Source of the DNA: Bog-473 sp963779735
Lineage (GTDB): Bacteria > Actinomycetota > Acidimicrobiia > Acidimicrobiales > RAAP-2
DNA length: 64,000 bases
Direction: 5' to 3'
NCBI GenBank assembly: GCA_963779735.1
Contig: CAVZZJ010000002.1
Location: 62,001-126,000 of the forward strand
The notes beneath the pieces were generated by a model that had not been told where the DNA came from, did not search any database, and saw nothing but the letters and a program-made list of their open reading frames with translations. Within the stretch, counting starts at the first letter, position 1; every line of letters begins with the position of its first letter. Positions 26,628 to 35,496 of the stretch are shown here, piece by piece. The translations under genes were made by a program, and so were the position numbers.

Positions 26628-26879
26628 GTGGCCATGTATTCGCTCAACAGCGGGGTCGACCAGCTCGGAATCGTTGGCGCAGTGGCTCCGGGGATATTCG
26701 CCCAGCCCGGACGGTGCTGGCGGATGGTCTACGTCAATGCCGCCGGCCACGCGAGCCACTGTGAGGAGCCCGTCGAGTGGCGGGGTCATCACCGGTACAC
26801 CGCCGGTTGGAAACCCGTCTGGTCGTGCGAGAGGCACGCCGGGGATTTGGTGGAGGCTCGACGCCTCGGTGGCGGGTAG
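26628..26879 (+). CDS. small Cys/His-rich protein family, member 3
   Basis: An 83-residue paralogue of member 2: the core from GVDQLGIVGAVAPGIFAQPG through GHASHC, EWRGHHRYTAG to WSCERHAGDL is retained, with a different first eight residues. It converges with the 72-residue gene and WhiB of cassette copy B, exactly as member 1 does with copy A, and a strong hairpin separates them. Zinc binding is inferred. Confidence 0.7.
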   Translation: MAMYSLNSGVDQLGIVGAVAPGIFAQPGRCWRMVYVNAAGHASHCEEPVEWRGHHRYTAGWKPVWSCERHAGDLVEARRLGGG

Positions 26880-26946
26880 TAGCGGGCGAATGGCACAATG
26901 CGGGGACCTGTCGGTCGGGCTTTTGGTGACCTGGTCGGAGGTCGTG

Positions 26947-26970
26947 AGGGGAGGGTGTCGGCCCTCCCCT
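26947..26970. terminator. bidirectional hairpin between convergent cassette-B genes
   Basis: AGGGGAGGG-TGTCGG-CCCTCCCCT forms a perfect 9-bp stem with a 6-base loop, midway between member 3 and the convergent 72-codon gene. It can serve both strands. Confidence 0.5.
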
Positions 26971-27031
26971 TGCCGCGAGTGTGAGCTCGCTCCGTCCCCC
27001 ATCCATTCCGGCGTCCATCCGGCCCGCAGAC

Positions 27032-27250
27032 TTAATCAATCTCGCCCCTGCTCTGAAACCTCATGACCGGGATCGTGCCAAGCTCGGGATCCTCGGCGGT
27101 CCGGCTATCGGCATAGAGGTAGAGCTCCGCCCATTGGTGGTCTTCGTCCCGAGTGGCTAACCGAAGCCCCTGCGGCGGTAGGCGCGCCTTGAAGTTGCGC
27201 CCGTCAAAACTGCCATCCTCAAGCCTCACCATTTGCCGCTCTTCGCTCAT
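27032..27250 (-). CDS. 72-residue acidic protein, cassette copy B
   Basis: Same protein as at 15521-15739 with four substitutions (Gly/Asp, Ala/Thr, Phe/Leu, Asn/Asp). Its ATG shares one base with the WhiB stop (TGATG), so it is translationally coupled to WhiB. The matching nucleotide similarity continues about 30 bases past the stop, then ends. Function unknown. Confidence 0.7.
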   Translation of the reverse strand: MSEERQMVRLEDGSFDGRNFKARLPPQGLRLATRDEDHQWAELYLYADSRTAEDPELGTIPVMRFQSRGEID

Positions 27251-27501
27251 CACGCCGCCTGCCGTTCCCGCCGCATCTTCACTCGTTCCCGTGCCGAGGT
27301 CCCACCCCAGACCCCGATGATCTCGACCTCCGCCAGCGCATAGTCGAGGCATTCCCCCACCACCGGGCACATCGCGCAGATGGACTTAGCGGCGGCCATC
27401 GCCGGGGCCATACCGGGGCCCGGCAGAGGGAAGAATAGGTCGGGGTCGTGGTCCCGGCACCGGGCGCGTTCCATCCATTCGGTCGGCAAGTCGGCGGTCA
27501 C
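27250..27501 (-). CDS. WhiB-family iron-sulfur regulator, cassette copy B
   Basis: An 83-residue protein from GTG 27501 with cluster cysteines at 15, 42, 45 and 51 and the GVWGGTS turn. Nearly identical to copy A, with one codon fewer after PTE. Divergent from the 'EYEIV' gene at 27603. Two nearly identical WhiB genes so close together imply a recent inverted segmental duplication or two insertions of one element. Confidence 0.9.
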   Translation of the reverse strand: MTADLPTEWMERARCRDHDPDLFFPLPGPGMAPAMAAAKSICAMCPVVGECLDYALAEVEIIGVWGGTSARERVKMRRERQAA

Positions 27502-27602
27502 CTCCGCAATAGTGGATTAGAGGTGTCGCACACCCTTCGGATACGCCCGCCTGGCGGGGTAGCCCAGATGCATGTATTTCAGGCCCTTGGGGTACTCTCT
27601 CG

Positions 27603-27929
27603 ATGAGATGCGGGTTCTCGGGGCGCCCCGCTGGAGGTCCGGTGCGGCCGGGAACGGTACGAGCCATCGAATACGAAATCGTGCACCGAAGCCAGGCCGC
27701 CAAGCTTGGTCTGGGTCGATCAATCTTGCACCATGAGCTTAAGTCGTCACCCGAGTTGGGCATCCTCCGTTGCGTCGACCATTGGGGCAGGAAGGTGACA
27801 ATCGTGAGCGCAGGGGAACATGTCCGCAAACTTGTCGCGAACGGCAAGGCCAGCCACCCTGACGGGCTCGACCTCGAGGAAGAATTGTTTCCCGTGATGG
27901 TGGCCGGGTGGCGCGCCAGCAGCAGCTAA
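27603..27929 (+). CDS. 'EYEIV'-family hypothetical protein, cassette copy B
   Basis: A 108-residue frame with VRPGTVRAIEYEIVHRS, then SPELGILRCVDHWGRKVTIV and a C-terminal DLEEELFPVMVAGW. The N-terminal motif is shared with the frameshifted gene next to the ECF sigma factor at 14.5-14.8 kb. It diverges from WhiB copy B, as its relative does (one gene removed) in copy A. No family recognised. Confidence 0.5.
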   Translation: MRCGFSGRPAGGPVRPGTVRAIEYEIVHRSQAAKLGLGRSILHHELKSSPELGILRCVDHWGRKVTIVSAGEHVRKLVANGKASHPDGLDLEEELFPVMVAGWRASSS

Positions 27930-28229
27930 TCGTGGGGGCAGAAGTCGCGATCGCAAAGCCATCCGCGGCGGATTCGTCATGCTCGACCCATATGGTGGAC
28001 CGAGTCGCCCCTCCCAGCCCCCCTGGACGGTGACCGAGCGCCCCCGAACCCCCCCCAACCGGTTGCGGACGTTTCCCTTGACCCAGTACGTCTTGCCATC
28101 AACGCAGACGAAGGCGTTCGGGCGAGAATGAGTGGCCGCGGCGGACAGCCCGGCGGTCGTGATGGCCTCCAAGACTCGATATCCGTCCTGGTCGTGGTGT
28201 AGCAACCCTGCGGGGTCATTCCAGTCCAT
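27747..28229 (-). pseudogene. HipA-like kinase N-terminal fragment (tentative)
   Basis: Only about the first 85 residues look coding: RVLEAITTAGLSAAATHSRP then NAFVCVDGKTYWVKGNVRNR. This recalls the SRPYLV..DG..YWVK opening of HipA-like kinase domains. The rest of the frame overlaps the + strand 'EYEIV' gene and reads as its shadow. If correct, the kinase is truncated to a fragment. Confidence 0.3.
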
Positions 28230-28249
28230 TGCGCTCCAACGTTACGGTG

Positions 28250-28477
28250 ATGGTCCGCCGTAATCGATCCTTGCCCGTCGCCGCCATTGATAGTAAACGA
28301 CCTACACTTTCCGCCGACATTGTCGAGCGGGTGCTGGCTGCGCGGGAAGGGGGCGGCACGTGGTCCTCGATCGCCAGGGAACTCAACGACGACGGCGTGC
28401 CGACGGCGCAGGGAGGAGTCCGGTGGTATCCGGCGACGGTGCGCTATGTGGCCCTAGGCGCTGAGGCTGCGGCTTAA
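28250..28477 (+). pseudogene. serine recombinase C-terminal fragment
   Basis: The frame contains RPTLSADIVERVLAAREGGG, then TWSSIARELNDDGVPTAQGG and VRWYPATVRYVALG. This aligns with the last ~65 residues of the recombinase at 6.0-6.7 kb (VLPEAVVERIMAAHRAGEGW.. GGTKWHPSTVRAVALG). The catalytic domain is absent. The residual helix-turn-helix might be expressed alone. Confidence 0.6.
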
Positions 28478-28756
28478 CCACGACTTGGCGTTGGATCGCG
28501 TTGCCGCTTTGCGCCCAACCAGCTACTGATGCGTCGCATGTGGGTCCTTGGGCGCCCAGAGTTGCTCCGATACTTCCTTGCAGGCACGCATCCAGAATGC
28601 CGGAACGAAGAAGTGGCTCTCGGGTCCCAGGAGAAGACCACCTCGGACCATGGCATAGGTGCCGGTCGATGGTGGTTGGCGGCTAGCAAGCACCTGGGCC
28701 CTGGATACGCGCCCACAGCCGGCGAGCGGGGATAGGTCTCCCCGTTATCCCGGAGG
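28478..28756. other. no confident gene
   Basis: Overlapping frames occur on both strands (for example + 28529-28735 starting MRRMWVLGRPELLRYFLAG). None has a ribosome site or a motif that I trust. Confidence 0.25.
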
Positions 28757-29289
28757 TCAATTTTCGAGGGTCTTCGCAACTGCAGAGAGGATCGCCTCGA
28801 CCACCTCCGGCGGAGGCCGCGTGCCGTCGATGATCGTCGCGCCGAGCCGTCGATATCTGGCCTCGGCATCGTCATTCCATCCGAGCGCCGCCACTAGTTC
28901 TTCAGGGTGCTGACCGAATGCATTTGTGGTGCGGGTCCCGAGACGGTCCCCGATCGTCTCGTTGTCAGCCACGAGACAGATCATGTGGTCGAACAGGTCC
29001 CTCACGACTTCCTCGTTTTCGGCCGATCCGCAAAGAAACGCTGTTTTGTTTTGCGTCCTCCTCGAAAGGGTTTCGACCTCCGCTCGATTGATCTTCCAGC
29101 CGAAACGCTCCAGCCAGCCAGCTGGCACGGGATCCGGTGGGTTGGTTACAACCTGCCCGCTCGTGCGGTCGAACCAGTGGCAGTACCCCTCCCAGTCGGC
29201 ATCGACAGCAAGCTCTCCCCGCTTCTTCAGGAGCGCGCAGACCGTCGATTTACCGACCCTGAACTTCCAGTCACCCAGACCAACGCCAT
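28757..29289 (-). pseudogene. P-loop nucleotide kinase-like protein, frameshift inside Walker A
   Basis: ATG 29289 opens MALVWVTGSSG, a normal beta1-P-loop start; the next frame continues VGKSTVCALLKKRGELAVDA. The join needs GGGG where the sequence has GGG (around 29257-29260), so a single G is missing exactly in the Walker A motif GSSGVGKST. The rest (DWEGYCHWFDRTSG, CGSAENEEVVRDLFDHMI, RTTNAFGQ) looks like a small AAA/adenylate-kinase-type protein. Inactive as written; an assembly homopolymer error is possible. Confidence 0.65.
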
Positions 29290-29364
29290 CGACAAAGCCT
29301 CGCATGGGAATGCGTACCTTGCCTCACGACCGGCGTACTGGGCTACCCTATCCCGCCGGGCGGC

Positions 29365-29792
29365 TCATGGCTGGGGTGTCGCGCTCAGCAGGAAGAGCGC
29401 TACCGAATAGCAGGCGACTGCGCTCAGAGCGAGCAGAGCCATGATGAGCGAGCTGATACTGTCGTTGAAGTCGAGGAAACTCGCCCCGTTGAAGCCAGCA
29501 CCGATGACCAGCGCTCCGGCGAGGACTGACCAGACCACGACCGCCCGATTTGACACTTTCAGGGCGCGTATCGCAATGGCGATTACCGTCACCACGAGTG
29601 CGAGTCCGAGCACGGCGTGGATGGGAGAGCCGGCGCGCCATGAGCGATTGCCCATGCAACGCTATGGAAGGAACCAGCGAGGTAGCTGGAGGGGTGCGCT
29701 CCGGGATGATGGTCGGGGATGGTTACGTAGAGATTCACCACCATGCCGATCCCGGCTTGAACCAGCACCAGGACGATGGCTCCGAGCATCAT
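29365..29792 (-). pseudogene. four-helix membrane protein, frameshifted
   Basis: From ATG 29792 (MMLGAIVLVLVQAGIGMVVN) the frame carries a first membrane helix and SFHSVAWAIAHG. Coding then moves frame near 29640 to SPIHAVLGLALVVTVIAIAI and two more helices ending at 29365. The combined product of about 140 residues is a typical small four-helix membrane protein. Function unknown. Confidence 0.55.
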
Positions 29793-30217
29793 CCACCGAA
29801 GGTCGGTCTCGCGTCGTGGTCGGACATCGTCATGTTGTGTGTGGGGCTGAGGAGACGAGGGGGGGTAAATATTCACGGCTAATGAATTATGGCGTCCTAC
29901 CTCCTCCGGTTGCCGAAGTTCCCCGCCGAACCGGCATGAAGAGTGTGAGAGTGCCTTCCCGTCGGAGCATCCACCAGTCACCGAGGTCTCAACATTACGG
30001 TCAGGCTTCCCTGAGCTTCGGCCTGACTCGATTCCCATGCTTGCCCAGATGCGGTCTCACGTTGGTTCGTCGTCCGACACCCAGGCTCACCCGGCACCAC
30101 TGGTCGGGCGGTGTGATCAGTCGTCCTGTTAGCGCAGGCCGACATCTCACGATCCCGCCGTCCCAGCGGTTGCCACCCCTTGACCGATTCAGAGGAGAAG
30201 GAGCGGCAGTGACAATC
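29793..30217. other. leader of the second IS110-type element and flanking DNA
   Basis: About 425 bases without a gene. The part just before the transposase start (roughly 30050-30217) is the position of a bridge RNA in IS110-group elements. I cannot fix the element's left end. Confidence 0.3.
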
Positions 30218-31250
30218 ATGGTAGATACCCAGCGCGCCCTGACGGGCGGCGTCGATACGCACGCTGATGTCCACGTGGCGGCGGTGATCGACCCCGAGGG
30301 CGGCTTGCTCGGCGTGGAGTCCTTTGCCACCGACCTCGCCGGTTACAAGTTGCTCAGTGGCTGGATGTGCGCCTTTGGAGAGATCGCCCTGGTCGGGGTG
30401 GAGGGTACGGGCTCCTACGGGGCCGGCCTTGCCCGTCACCTCCGTCGAGAGGGTCTGATCGTCGTCGAGGTCGACCGGCCCAACCGCCAAGAGCGGGCCC
30501 GGGCGGGAAAGTCCGACGCACTCGATGCCATAGAGGCGGCCAGGGCGGCGTTGTCCGGACGCGCCTTCGGCGTGGCCAAGACACGCGACGGCAACGTCGA
30601 GGCCATCCGCGCCCTCATGGTGGCTCGGCGCAGCGCAGGCGAGTCTCGAACCAAGCCATCAACCAGATCCGTCAGCTCGTCTACACCGCCCCCGATGAGC
30701 TGCGGCAACGCTTCGTCGGGGTTCCCTCGTGGCGTCTGGCCGAAGGAGTCGCAATCTTGCGGGTGCACGCTGACAAAGACCCGGTGCGCATGGCGACCAA
30801 GAGCGCCCTCGCCACGCTCGGCCGCCGAGCGGTCGCGCTCGGAGAGGAAGGCAAGCACCTCGACGTCCTGATCGCCCGCTTGGTCGACAAGGTGGCCCCT
30901 GAACTCGTCGAGCTGGTGGCCTCGGCCCCGACACCGCCGCGCTCCTCCTCGTCGCTGCCGGCGACAACCCCTCACGACTGCGCAGCGAGGCCACCTGGGC
31001 CAAGCTCTGCGGCGTGGCGCCGCTCGAAGCTTCCTCGGGCAAGGTCACCCGACACCGTCTCAACCGCGGCGGCGACCGACAGGCCAACCACGCCCTCTGG
31101 CGCATCGTCCTCACCCGGATGTCATGCCACGCGCCGACCAAGGTCTACGTGGCGCGCCGCACCGCCGAGGGCAAGTCCAAAAGAGAGATCATGCGCATCC
31201 TCAAGCGCTACGTCGCCCGGGAGGTCTACCACTACCTACCCCGGGATTAG
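30218..31250 (+). pseudogene. IS110-family transposase, two frameshifts
   Basis: Start ATG 30218 (or GTG 30209) with AGGAGAAGGAG upstream. Frame one gives GGVDTHADVHVAAVIDPEGG and VEGTGSYGAGLARHLRREGL. Near 30640 it moves to a second frame (NQAINQIRQLVYTAPDELRQ). Near 30930 it moves to a third (DTAALLLVAAGDNPSRLRSE, then CGVAPLEASSGKVTRHRLNR) ending at 31250. The DEDD residues survive but the protein cannot be made whole. It is a different IS110 type from that at 9.4 kb. Confidence 0.8.
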
Positions 31251-31478
31251 AGCTGCTCGGAGCGGCGGGTCTGGCCCACAAATTCCGGCTGCCGCGTTCA
31301 CGTTGGCCTGCATACGACTTGTCGGCCCGCCGTTCCGAGCTGCACACGACTTCGTCGAAGTGATTGCGCCGATGGCCTAATAAGAGTCTGTCCTCGACAT
31401 CTCGAGTGACCCGTTCATGTCGTGCCTCGTGGAGCAGGCTATGAGACCGAATCGCACCTTGAACCCGATCGAAAAGTG

Positions 31479-31655
31479 ATGGTCAACAGAAGTTCCGCCT
31501 TCAAATTGACCATTGCCGTAGCAGCACTGGTGTTGGTTCTGTGGGTGTCGGGCTCACCGATCCAATCGCTCTGGATGACTCCGGTGATCATTTTTGCCGT
31601 CTGGATCGGGGTCCAACTCGGCTTGCGGTATCGACGCCGCCATCATCCCGCATAG
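31479..31655 (+). CDS. small membrane protein (58 aa)
   Basis: ATG 31479 begins MVNRSSAFKLTIAVAALVLV; a second hydrophobic stretch (SLWMTPVIIFAVWIGVQLGL) precedes a basic tail RYRRRHH. Two membrane helices are likely. The longer frame from 31422 has no better start. No family recognised. Confidence 0.5.
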   Translation: MVNRSSAFKLTIAVAALVLVLWVSGSPIQSLWMTPVIIFAVWIGVQLGLRYRRRHHPA

Positions 31656-31780
31656 CAAGCACAACCTTCTTCTTTCACCGGCAGAGGCAATGGTGGCTGG
31701 TGGCCCAGTCGTGCCGCATAGCCACAGGAGGAGCATCGGTAGGGATACCCAGAATCAGAGACATCAACCGGGCCTGCGCC

Positions 31781-32220
31781 TCACACGGTGATGACGATCT
31801 TGCCTCGGGCATTCCCCCCCTGGACGTAACCGGAGGGCTGCCGGCGCCTCGCTCAGCGGGTACGTCCGGTCGACGGCCGGCGTGACCTTCCCTGATTCGC
31901 GACGCTCCCGGAGAACTGACAAGTCCGCCGAGTTCTCCTTCGCACCGAGAATGCCCAGCTTCTGGCTCACCAGCGGCGACAGAATCCGCGCCCCAAAGCT
32001 GGCGATCGAAGCCTCCCAGCCACCGTTCGTCGGTCTCGCCTCCGACAATGACGAGCCTTCCACCAGGAGCGAGGGCCCGACGGAGGTGGGACAAGCGGCT
32101 GTTGCCGCCGATGTCCAGGGTGGCGTCGTAGCGATGCTGGCCGTCGGCGAAGTCGTCGCGGATGTAGTCGACGACGTGATCGGCGCCGAGGCCCCCCGGG
32201 CCGTTGCGAGGTGGGTCTGA
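31781..32220 (-). pseudogene. zinc-type alcohol dehydrogenase/quinone reductase C-terminal remnant
   Basis: Pieces in three frames join to GGLGADHVVDYIRDDFADGQ, HLRRALAPGGRLVIVGGETD, ILSPLVSQKLGILGAKENSA, then VTPAVDRTYPLSEAPAALR and GKIVITV-stop (TGA at 31781). This is the Rossmann and C-terminal part of an MDR-family oxidoreductase. The N-terminal half is missing upstream of 32220 and there are at least two frameshifts. Confidence 0.7.
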
Positions 32221-32276
32221 CTGTACGGGTCGAACGGCCCCTAGCCAGGGGTTCTCGACAAGTCCATACTGGTAAC

Positions 32277-33314
32277 ATGGTGGAGCGGTTGGTGCTAGGT
32301 GATTGCACGCCAGCTTCTACCGCCGTCAGACGGGAGTCCGATTCCGGGTATGCCGAAGGTCGGGCCAACGTTGATGCGATCACTCAGCACGATGTCTCGG
32401 GTTCTCGGCCAGTTATCGAAGTCCGGGGTCTGCGCATGTCCTACGGGGGCGTCGACGCCGTGGGCGGGATCGACCTGACGGTTCACGAAGGAGAGGTCTT
32501 CGCTTTTCTCGGACCCAACGGTGCCGGCAAGACCACGACGGTGGAGATCCTCGAGGGCTTCCGCCATCGGTCGGCGGGTGAGGTGACGGTCCTCGGTGAG
32601 GACCCGGCTCGAGCCGGCGGCGAGTGGCGAGCCCGAATCGGTGTAGTACTCCAGGAGTCCGAGCCTGAGCCCGAGTTGAGCGTCGAAGAGTGCGTGTCAT
32701 TGTATGCGGGCTACTACCCCAGATCGCGCCCGATCGGTGAAACGCTCGAACTCGTCGGGCTCGCCGACCGCCCCGGCGTGAGATGCAGCCAACTCTCGGG
32801 CGGTCAGCGCAGGCGCCTCGATGTCGCCCTCGCCCTGATCGGCGATCCGGAGCTGTTGTTCCTCGACGAGCCGACCACGGGTTTTGACCCATCGGCGCGC
32901 CGCGCTGCATGGGATGTCATCTCTGGGCTCCGAGATCTCGGCAAGACCATCTTTTTGACCACCCACTACATGGAAGAGGCGGAACATCTGGCCGACCGCA
33001 TCGCCGTGATCGCCAAAGGACGCATCGTCGCTCGGGGAACTGCAGAGAGCATCGGCGAACGCGCGACGAGGGAATCCACGATCTCCTTCACTTTGCCGCC
33101 GAGTGTGTCTTCTGCAGACCTCCCGCCTGCGTTCGTGTCCGAGATGATCGCCGGGGCGAGCGGCAAGGTCGAGGCGAAGACGAGCAGGCCGCTGCCTCTC
33201 GTTGGCACTCTGGCGGCCTGGGCCGCCGGGCGGTCCGTCGATCTTCCTGACTTGGAGGTCTCCCGGCCCACCCTGGAGGACATCTACCTCGAACTGACGA
33301 AGGACCAGCCATGA
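32277..33314 (+). CDS. ABC-2-type exporter ATP-binding protein
   Basis: ATG 32277 is the likely start, though coding homology only begins near PVIEVRGLRMSYGGVDAVGG. Walker A is FLGPNGAGKTTT, signature QLSGGQRRRLD, Walker B LLFLDEPTTGFD and H-loop FLTTHYMEEAEH, all intact. The C-terminal part ends RPTLEDIYLELT as in daunorubicin-resistance-type exporters. It overlaps the permease start by ATGA (33311-33314), so the two form an operon. Substrate not evident. Confidence 0.9.
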   Translation: MVERLVLGDCTPASTAVRRESDSGYAEGRANVDAITQHDVSGSRPVIEVRGLRMSYGGVDAVGGIDLTVHEGEVFAFLGPNGAGKTTTVEILEGFRHRSAGEVTVLGEDPARAGGEWRARIGVVLQESEPEPELSVEECVSLYAGYYPRSRPIGETLELVGLADRPGVRCSQLSGGQRRRLDVALALIGDPELLFLDEPTTGFDPSARRAAWDVISGLRDLGKTIFLTTHYMEEAEHLADRIAVIAKGRIVARGTAESIGERATRESTISFTLPPSVSSADLPPAFVSEMIAGASGKVEAKTSRPLPLVGTLAAWAAGRSVDLPDLEVSRPTLEDIYLELTKDQP

Positions 33315-34123
33315 CCCTCACGGTGTCAACGGTCGACCGATCACGGTCCTCGTTCCCCCACCTGGTGTTGCACCAATACCGTGCTGACCTGCGCTGTTTT
33401 CTGCGCAACAAGGAGGCGGTGTTCTTCACGCTCGCCCTGCCAGTCCTGTTCCTCGTGATCTTTGCCTCGGTCTTTCAACACCAGAATGTCGCCGTATCGG
33501 GAGGGCGAATCGACGAACCGGTATACTACGTCCCAGGAATCATCGCCTACGGCGTCATTGCGGCGACCTTCTCCAACCTTGCTGTTTCAGTCGTTCGCTA
33601 TCGCGAGTCTGGAATCTACAAGCGCCGTCGTGCGACGCCTGTGTCAGCCGGTGCTGTCATCGCTGGCCGTGCTCTCGTCGCCGCCCTGTCCGCCCTGGGG
33701 ATCACCGCCGTGTTGCTCGCTATCGGCTGGGCCGCCTTCGGAGCGCACATCCCCGGTCGGACCGGCTTAGCGTTTTTTGTCGACATCGTCGTGGGTGCGG
33801 TGGTCTTCTGCTGCCTCGGCTTCGCGGTGGCTTCGATGGTCAAGAAGGCCGACGCGGCCCAACCCGTCGTGCTGGCGGTCATCCTGCCGCTCTGTTTCAT
33901 CTCCGGCGTGTTCATCCCAATCCTCGAACTGCCTCACTGGCTGGTCGATGTGGCAAAGGTATTCCCGATCCATGCACTCGCGGACTCCCTTCTGGGTGCG
34001 TACAACCCGCACACCCGCGGGAGCGGGTTCAACTGGACGGATCTCGGTGTGCTTCTTGCCTGGGGAGTCGCCGGGGTAGTCATCGCAGTCCGACGCTTCA
34101 GCTGGCTCCCGCGAGGCACCTGA
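33311..34123 (+). CDS. ABC-2-type exporter permease
   Basis: A 270-residue membrane protein with six segments in the ABC-2 pattern. It shows HQYRADLRCFLRNKEAVFFT entering the first helix, VYYVPGIIAYGVIAATFSNL, the cytoplasmic RESGIYKRRRATPVSAGAVI, and the conserved LPLCFISGVFIPILELPHWL followed by FPIHALADSLLGAY. It is coupled by a four-base overlap to the ATPase gene before it. Confidence 0.9.
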   Translation: MTLTVSTVDRSRSSFPHLVLHQYRADLRCFLRNKEAVFFTLALPVLFLVIFASVFQHQNVAVSGGRIDEPVYYVPGIIAYGVIAATFSNLAVSVVRYRESGIYKRRRATPVSAGAVIAGRALVAALSALGITAVLLAIGWAAFGAHIPGRTGLAFFVDIVVGAVVFCCLGFAVASMVKKADAAQPVVLAVILPLCFISGVFIPILELPHWLVDVAKVFPIHALADSLLGAYNPHTRGSGFNWTDLGVLLAWGVAGVVIAVRRFSWLPRGT

Positions 34124-34210
34124 GGTCTCCGAAGTACCAGCAGACGTCTTTGCAACGTCTTTGCTGTGTATGAGTGACCAAGAACTGCCGTTTGCCTGCG
34201 TTTCCTTTGC

Positions 34211-34260
34211 GCCCCCAGAAGGATTGGAACCTTCGCACACTGTTTGGGAAACAGGTGGAG
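34211..34260 (-). tRNA. 3' part of a tRNA-Gly(CCC)-like gene (remnant)
   Basis: On the minus strand there is an anticodon arm with loop TTCCCAA (anticodon CCC). A perfect T-arm GAAGG-TTCCAAT-CCTTC (34218-34234) follows, then TGGGGGC where an acceptor strand should be. No matching GCCCCCA acceptor or proper D-arm lies upstream, so the 5' third is gone. Such 3' ends are often left at integration sites. Confidence 0.4.
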
Positions 34261-34587
34261 CTTGTCCAATGAGTTGGCCTCGGTCGCGTTCTTGCAGCTC
34301 AGGAAGGCTCATCAATCCGTTGGTCTTGGAACGGGGTGTCCGTTTCGGGCCGTTCCTGGTCGATGAACATTCGCGAGCACTGGGTCCCTTGAAACGCCTC
34401 TCGGAGGTGCCGAACATCTAGCCGACGGCTGCCGGATCGTGAAGGAGGAAACGGCGTACGTCGGCAGCGTTCAACTCCAGCGTTCCCATCGAGGTGTCCA
34501 TTTTGACGGTGCAATAAGCAAGTGGGGCATGCCTCCGAGGTGACGGACTGAGGCACTGAATTCTCACCATCGATGAGTTCGACGCGG

Positions 34588-35030
34588 CTACCGGGCGGAT
34601 GTTTTGCGCGGCCCTATCATCTATCCCAGGGGGGGTGCCGGAGGGGAGAGGAGAGAGGGGCACCGGAAGGAGGACAGCCGCAGGGCGGGCAGGGCGGTGA
34701 GCAGGGCGGACGGCGGAAAGTGTGGGGGGGCGAGAAGTGTGGAGCCCGAGCGAGGTCCCGGGAGGCGTGGGGGGATCGGAGCCCGAGGCCCGGAGCCTCA
34801 CGGCAGGACCCACCCGAGGGGCGAGGGCAGAGAGGGAAGGTGCTTTGGCGGGGGGGCGACGGCCGACGGCGGCCCGGCAGGGACGACCGGCGGACCGGCG
34901 ACGGGGTGACGTGGGAAGGGATGAGGAGTCGGGGGACCGAGAGCCGGGCACGAGGGAGGCAGACCCCGAGGGAGGCCGACCGACCGAGCACTATGGGAAG
35001 GGGCGACATCCGGAGCTGACCCTAAAAGGG
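34588..35030 (+). repeat. GC-rich non-coding element, copy Y (related to 20455-20860)
   Basis: Contains, in opposite orientation to copy X, the block GGGCGGATGTTTTGCGCGGC then CCTATCATCTATCCC, followed by a purine-rich G-tract of about 400 bases. GGAGCCCGAGG and CACCCGAGGGGCG occur in the same order as in X. No believable gene: both strands are open only because the composition lacks stop codons. Confidence 0.5.
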
Positions 35031-35082
35031 CAGCGGTAGGCGACACCCTCAATCAGGAATGGCACCCATCGGACTCTAGAAT

Positions 35083-35469
35083 CTATCGGCCTGTCTCATC
35101 CGCAGTCGACTCGGACGAACAATCCGGCGGAATCGATCCTACCGCTCCCGTCCAGCAGGCATTTGAGAAGTGTCCGTGACCCGGCCGATTGGGACAATCT
35201 GGATCACTCACTGGTGACCAATCCGCCCGCTCAGAGCGGACTGGCACCGGCACCAGGTCGTAGCGGTCGTGTGGCGACAGTTCGTCAAGGACCGGGAGCG
35301 AATTCTCGGTGCATTGTCCTGAGTCTGCGTCCTCCAACACCAACCCATATGCCCGGAGGTCTGCGAGCCGCTGTCCCCGCGCGATGAGCGTCACATCATG
35401 TCCCGACCGGGCGAGAAGGCCACCGTAGATGCTGCCAAAGACTCCGGGCCCAACGACGACGATCTTCAT
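35083..35469 (-). pseudogene. ketopantoate reductase (PanE/ApbA) N-terminal fragment
   Basis: ATG 35469 gives MKIVVVGPGVFGSIYGGLLA and RSGHDVTLIARGQRLADLRA, the NADPH-binding GxGxxG start of PanE-type reductases (usually ~300 residues). Similarity stops near residue 80 (HDRYDLVPVPVRSE) and the frame then reads through unrelated sequence to 35083. The catalytic C-terminal domain is missing, and the GC-rich element Y lies just beyond. Confidence 0.75.
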
Positions 35470-35496
35470 CGGAACGGGTAGACGTTGCTCCGGATC

